A stretch of 64,000 nucleotides of DNA from Yokenella regensburgei ATCC 49455 (GTDB taxonomy: Bacteria; Pseudomonadota; Gammaproteobacteria; Enterobacterales; Enterobacteriaceae), in contig NZ_JMPS01000009.1 in NCBI RefSeq assembly GCF_000735455.1, positions 1-64,000 of the forward strand, given 5' to 3'. Positions 62,174-64,000 of this stretch are shown in pieces. Below the pieces are notes generated by a model that was given only the letters and a program-made list of their open reading frames with translations, was not told the origin of the DNA and searched no databases. Both the position numbers and the translations under genes were made by a program. Positions within the stretch are counted from its first letter, which is position 1. Each line of letters begins with the position of its first letter.

Positions 62174-63526
62174 ATGACGACCTCTACCCTGCAACCTGAT
62201 GATAATAAAGCTGTTGAACATCGCGTGATCCAAAAGCTGTTCCGTCGTTTGATCGTGTTTCTCTTTATCCTGTTTGTCTTTTCGTTTCTCGACAGAATCA
62301 ACATCGGCTTTGCCGGACTGACGATGGGCAAAGATCTGGGCCTGACGTCTACCATGTTTGGCCTCGCCGCCACGCTGTTTTACGTCACCTACGTGCTGTG
62401 CGGGATCCCCAGCAACATCATGCTGGCGAAAGTTGGCGCGCGCCGCTGGATTGCCGGGATTATGGTGGTGTGGGGCATTGCCTCTACCTGCACAATGTTC
62501 GCCACCAGCCCCGAAACGCTGTACGTATTGCGCATGCTGGTGGGTATCGCCGAGGCCGGATTCCTGCCGGGCATTCTGGTGTACCTCACCTGGTGGTTCC
62601 CGGCGTATTACCGCGCCCGCGCCAATGCGCTGTTTATGATTGCCATGCCGGTCACGATGATGCTGGGCTCGATCCTCTCGGGCTATATCCTGGCGCTCGA
62701 CGGCCTGTGGAACCTGAAAGGCTGGCAGTGGCTGTTCTTGCTGGAAGGGCTGCCCTCTGTGGTGCTGGGTGTGGTGACCTGGTTTTTCCTGAACGACACT
62801 CCGGATCAGGCGACCTGGCTTAGCGACGAAGAGAAGCAGACGCTAAAGACGATGATCGCCCGCGAGCAGGAGGCGGTTTCTCCGCGCGCCTCAGCAGCAC
62901 GATCCACCCTGCGCGAAGTGCTGACGCCCGCCGTGCTGCTCTATACGCTGGCCTATTTCTGCCTGACCAATACGCTTAGCGCTATCAATATCTGGACGCC
63001 GCAGATCCTGCAAAGCTTTAACACCGGCAGCAGCAACATTGTGATTGGCCTGCTGGCGGCTATTCCGCAGTTTTGCACCATCCTCGGGATGATCTGGTGG
63101 AGCCGCCGCTCTGACCGGTTAAAAGAGCGGAAAAAGCACACCATCCTGCCGTATCTGTTTGCGGCGGCGGGATGGCTGCTGGCATCGGCAACCGATCACA
63201 GCCTGATCCAGCTCTTTGGCATCATCATGGCCTCAACCGGATCGTTTACCGCTATGGCCATCTTCTGGACCACGCCGGATCAGGTTATCAGCCTGCGATC
63301 CCGCGCGGTGGCGCTGGCGGTGATCAACGCCATTGGTAACGTCGGATCCGCCGTCAGCCCGTTGCTGATTGGGATCCTGCGCGATGCCACCGGCAGCTTC
63401 AGTTCGGGCCTGTGGTTTGTCGCGGGGCTGCTGTTCGTTGGCGCACTGGTGCTGACGCGAATTCCCATGACCCAGCGGGAACACCGCGAAAACGCCGCCG
63501 GCATGGCGCCGCAAAAGATCCACTAA
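62174..63526 (+). CDS. hpaX: HpaX, 4-hydroxyphenylacetate permease (MFS)
   Basis: This 450-residue 12-TM transporter of the anion:cation symporter branch has FVFSFLDRINIGFAGLTMGKDLGL in TM1/loop, GIPSNIMLAKVGARRWI (motif A) and RMLVGIAEAGFLPGILVYLTWWFPAYYRARA. It imports 4-hydroxyphenylacetate and its 3-hydroxy isomer. The ATG at 62174 follows GGAG; a GTG four codons upstream is less likely. Confidence 0.94.
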   Translation: MTTSTLQPDDNKAVEHRVIQKLFRRLIVFLFILFVFSFLDRINIGFAGLTMGKDLGLTSTMFGLAATLFYVTYVLCGIPSNIMLAKVGARRWIAGIMVVWGIASTCTMFATSPETLYVLRMLVGIAEAGFLPGILVYLTWWFPAYYRARANALFMIAMPVTMMLGSILSGYILALDGLWNLKGWQWLFLLEGLPSVVLGVVTWFFLNDTPDQATWLSDEEKQTLKTMIAREQEAVSPRASAARSTLREVLTPAVLLYTLAYFCLTNTLSAINIWTPQILQSFNTGSSNIVIGLLAAIPQFCTILGMIWWSRRSDRLKERKKHTILPYLFAAAGWLLASATDHSLIQLFGIIMASTGSFTAMAIFWTTPDQVISLRSRAVALAVINAIGNVGSAVSPLLIGILRDATGSFSSGLWFVAGLLFVGALVLTRIPMTQREHRENAAGMAPQKIH

Positions 63527-63535
63527 GGAGCGGGT

Positions 63536-64000
63536 ATGTGTCAGCCGGGTATTGCCAATATCGATATCAGCAAAGAGTACGATGAAACGCTGGGCAGTGA
63601 AGACGTGCATTATCAGTCGTTTGCACGAATGGCCGAGTTTTTTGGCCGCGACATGCAGGCACATCGCCACGACCAGTTTTTTCAGATGCACTTTCTTGAT
63701 ACCGGGCAAATCGAGCTCCAGCTCGACGATCATCGCTACTCGGTGCAGGCGCCGCTGTTCGTCCTGACGCCGCCCTCGGTGCCGCACGCGTTTATCACCG
63801 AGTCCGACAGCGACGGCCACGTGCTGACGGTCCGCGAGGATCTGGTCTGGCCGCTGCTGGAGGTGCTCTACCCCGGCACGCGGGAGACCTTCGGCCTGCC
63901 GGGCATCTGCCTGTCGCTTGCCGACAAGCCGGAGGAGCTTGCGGCGCTGACGCATTACTGGCAATTGATTAAGCGGGAGTCCATCGCCGGGCTACCCGGG
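63536..64000 (+). CDS. hpaA: HpaA, AraC-family activator of hpaBC (partial, 3' end outside window)
   Basis: The first 155 codons of an AraC/XylS regulator follow hpaX, with AAGGAGCGG before ATG 63536. The N-terminal cupin effector domain is visible (MQAHRHDQFFQMHFLDTGQIELQLDDHRY, LFVLTPPSVPHAFITESDSDGH), nearly identical to E. coli HpaA. The C-terminal helix-turn-helix half lies beyond the window. In E. coli it activates hpaBC, the 4-hydroxyphenylacetate 3-monooxygenase genes, with 4-HPA. Confidence 0.95.
   Translation, partial: MCQPGIANIDISKEYDETLGSEDVHYQSFARMAEFFGRDMQAHRHDQFFQMHFLDTGQIELQLDDHRYSVQAPLFVLTPPSVPHAFITESDSDGHVLTVREDLVWPLLEVLYPGTRETFGLPGICLSLADKPEELAALTHYWQLIKRESIAGLPG

Overview
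The window is a 64 kb stretch of chromosome from a member of the Enterobacteriaceae (Enterobacter/Leclercia/Citrobacter/Klebsiella-type). The gene order follows the Escherichia coli 98-99 min region closely: tRNA-Leu array, fhuF, bglJ-yjjQ, yjjP-yjjB, dnaT-dnaC, yjjA, opgB, tsr, btsT, yjiX-yjiA, the mrr/hsd 'immigration control' block, symE, yjiN, mdtM, yjiM-yjiL, and then the hpa aromatic catabolic cluster found in some E. coli strains and in Klebsiella/Salmonella. A functional-looking tsr with a sigma-28-type promoter implies a motile organism. The genus cannot be fixed from this window alone.

Layout. 1-4.7 kb: tRNA-Leu(CAG), a Fur-boxed yjjZ, a membrane diguanylate cyclase, fhuF, an orphan cellobiose-type PTS EIIC behind a double LacI-type operator, and a YbaK-like deacylase. 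4.7-16 kb: the bglJ/yjjQ regulators, yjjP/yjjB, ohr, dnaT/dnaC, yjjA, opgB, two GNAT acetyltransferases and tsr. 16-18.4 kb: an AT-rich accessory island with an orphan holin-endolysin pair, an unrecognised 96-aa protein and a LysR-like regulator. 18.4-22.2 kb: btsT-yjiX-yjiA with a CRP site and three BtsR-like repeats. 22.3-32.5 kb: a phytase-like exported protein, then the defence block mrr, hsdM, hsdS, hsdR and symE (with a LexA box and a probable SymR antisense promoter). 32.6-35.4 kb: yjiN and mdtM.

35.4-52.6 kb is the most interesting part. It is an insertion, relative to E. coli K-12, that couples coenzyme-B12 acquisition to the B12-dependent methylaspartate pathway of glutamate breakdown. 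Leftward operon 1 is glmS-glmL-glmE-mal-atuA-DUF4387-symporter-periplasmic glutaminase-fumD(mesaconase)-cobO. Leftward operon 2 is btuC-btuD-btuB2-btuF. A divergent LysR regulator sits next to operon 2. Both operons carry a nearly identical 29-bp sequence (26 of 29 bases) upstream of their first gene, which suggests one regulator controls both. Operon 1 also has a perfect CRP half-site pair. btuD is split by a -1 frameshift that coincides with a U-UUU-UUA slippery heptamer. The proposed scheme is: periplasmic glutamine to glutamate, uptake, glutamate to 3-methylaspartate to mesaconate to citramalate. No recognised citramalate lyase is present, and the AtuA/DUF4387 pair is unexplained.

52.6-55.8 kb: DUF2164, a 52-aa single-pass peptide, a structured non-coding stretch with direct repeats and a strong terminator, then yjiM-yjiL-DUF3343 (2-hydroxyacyl-CoA dehydratase-like enzyme, its ATPase activator and a putative Se/S carrier). 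55.8-64 kb: hpaR divergent from hpaG-E-D-F-H-I-X-A, the homoprotocatechuate meta-cleavage pathway, with hpaA running off the end.
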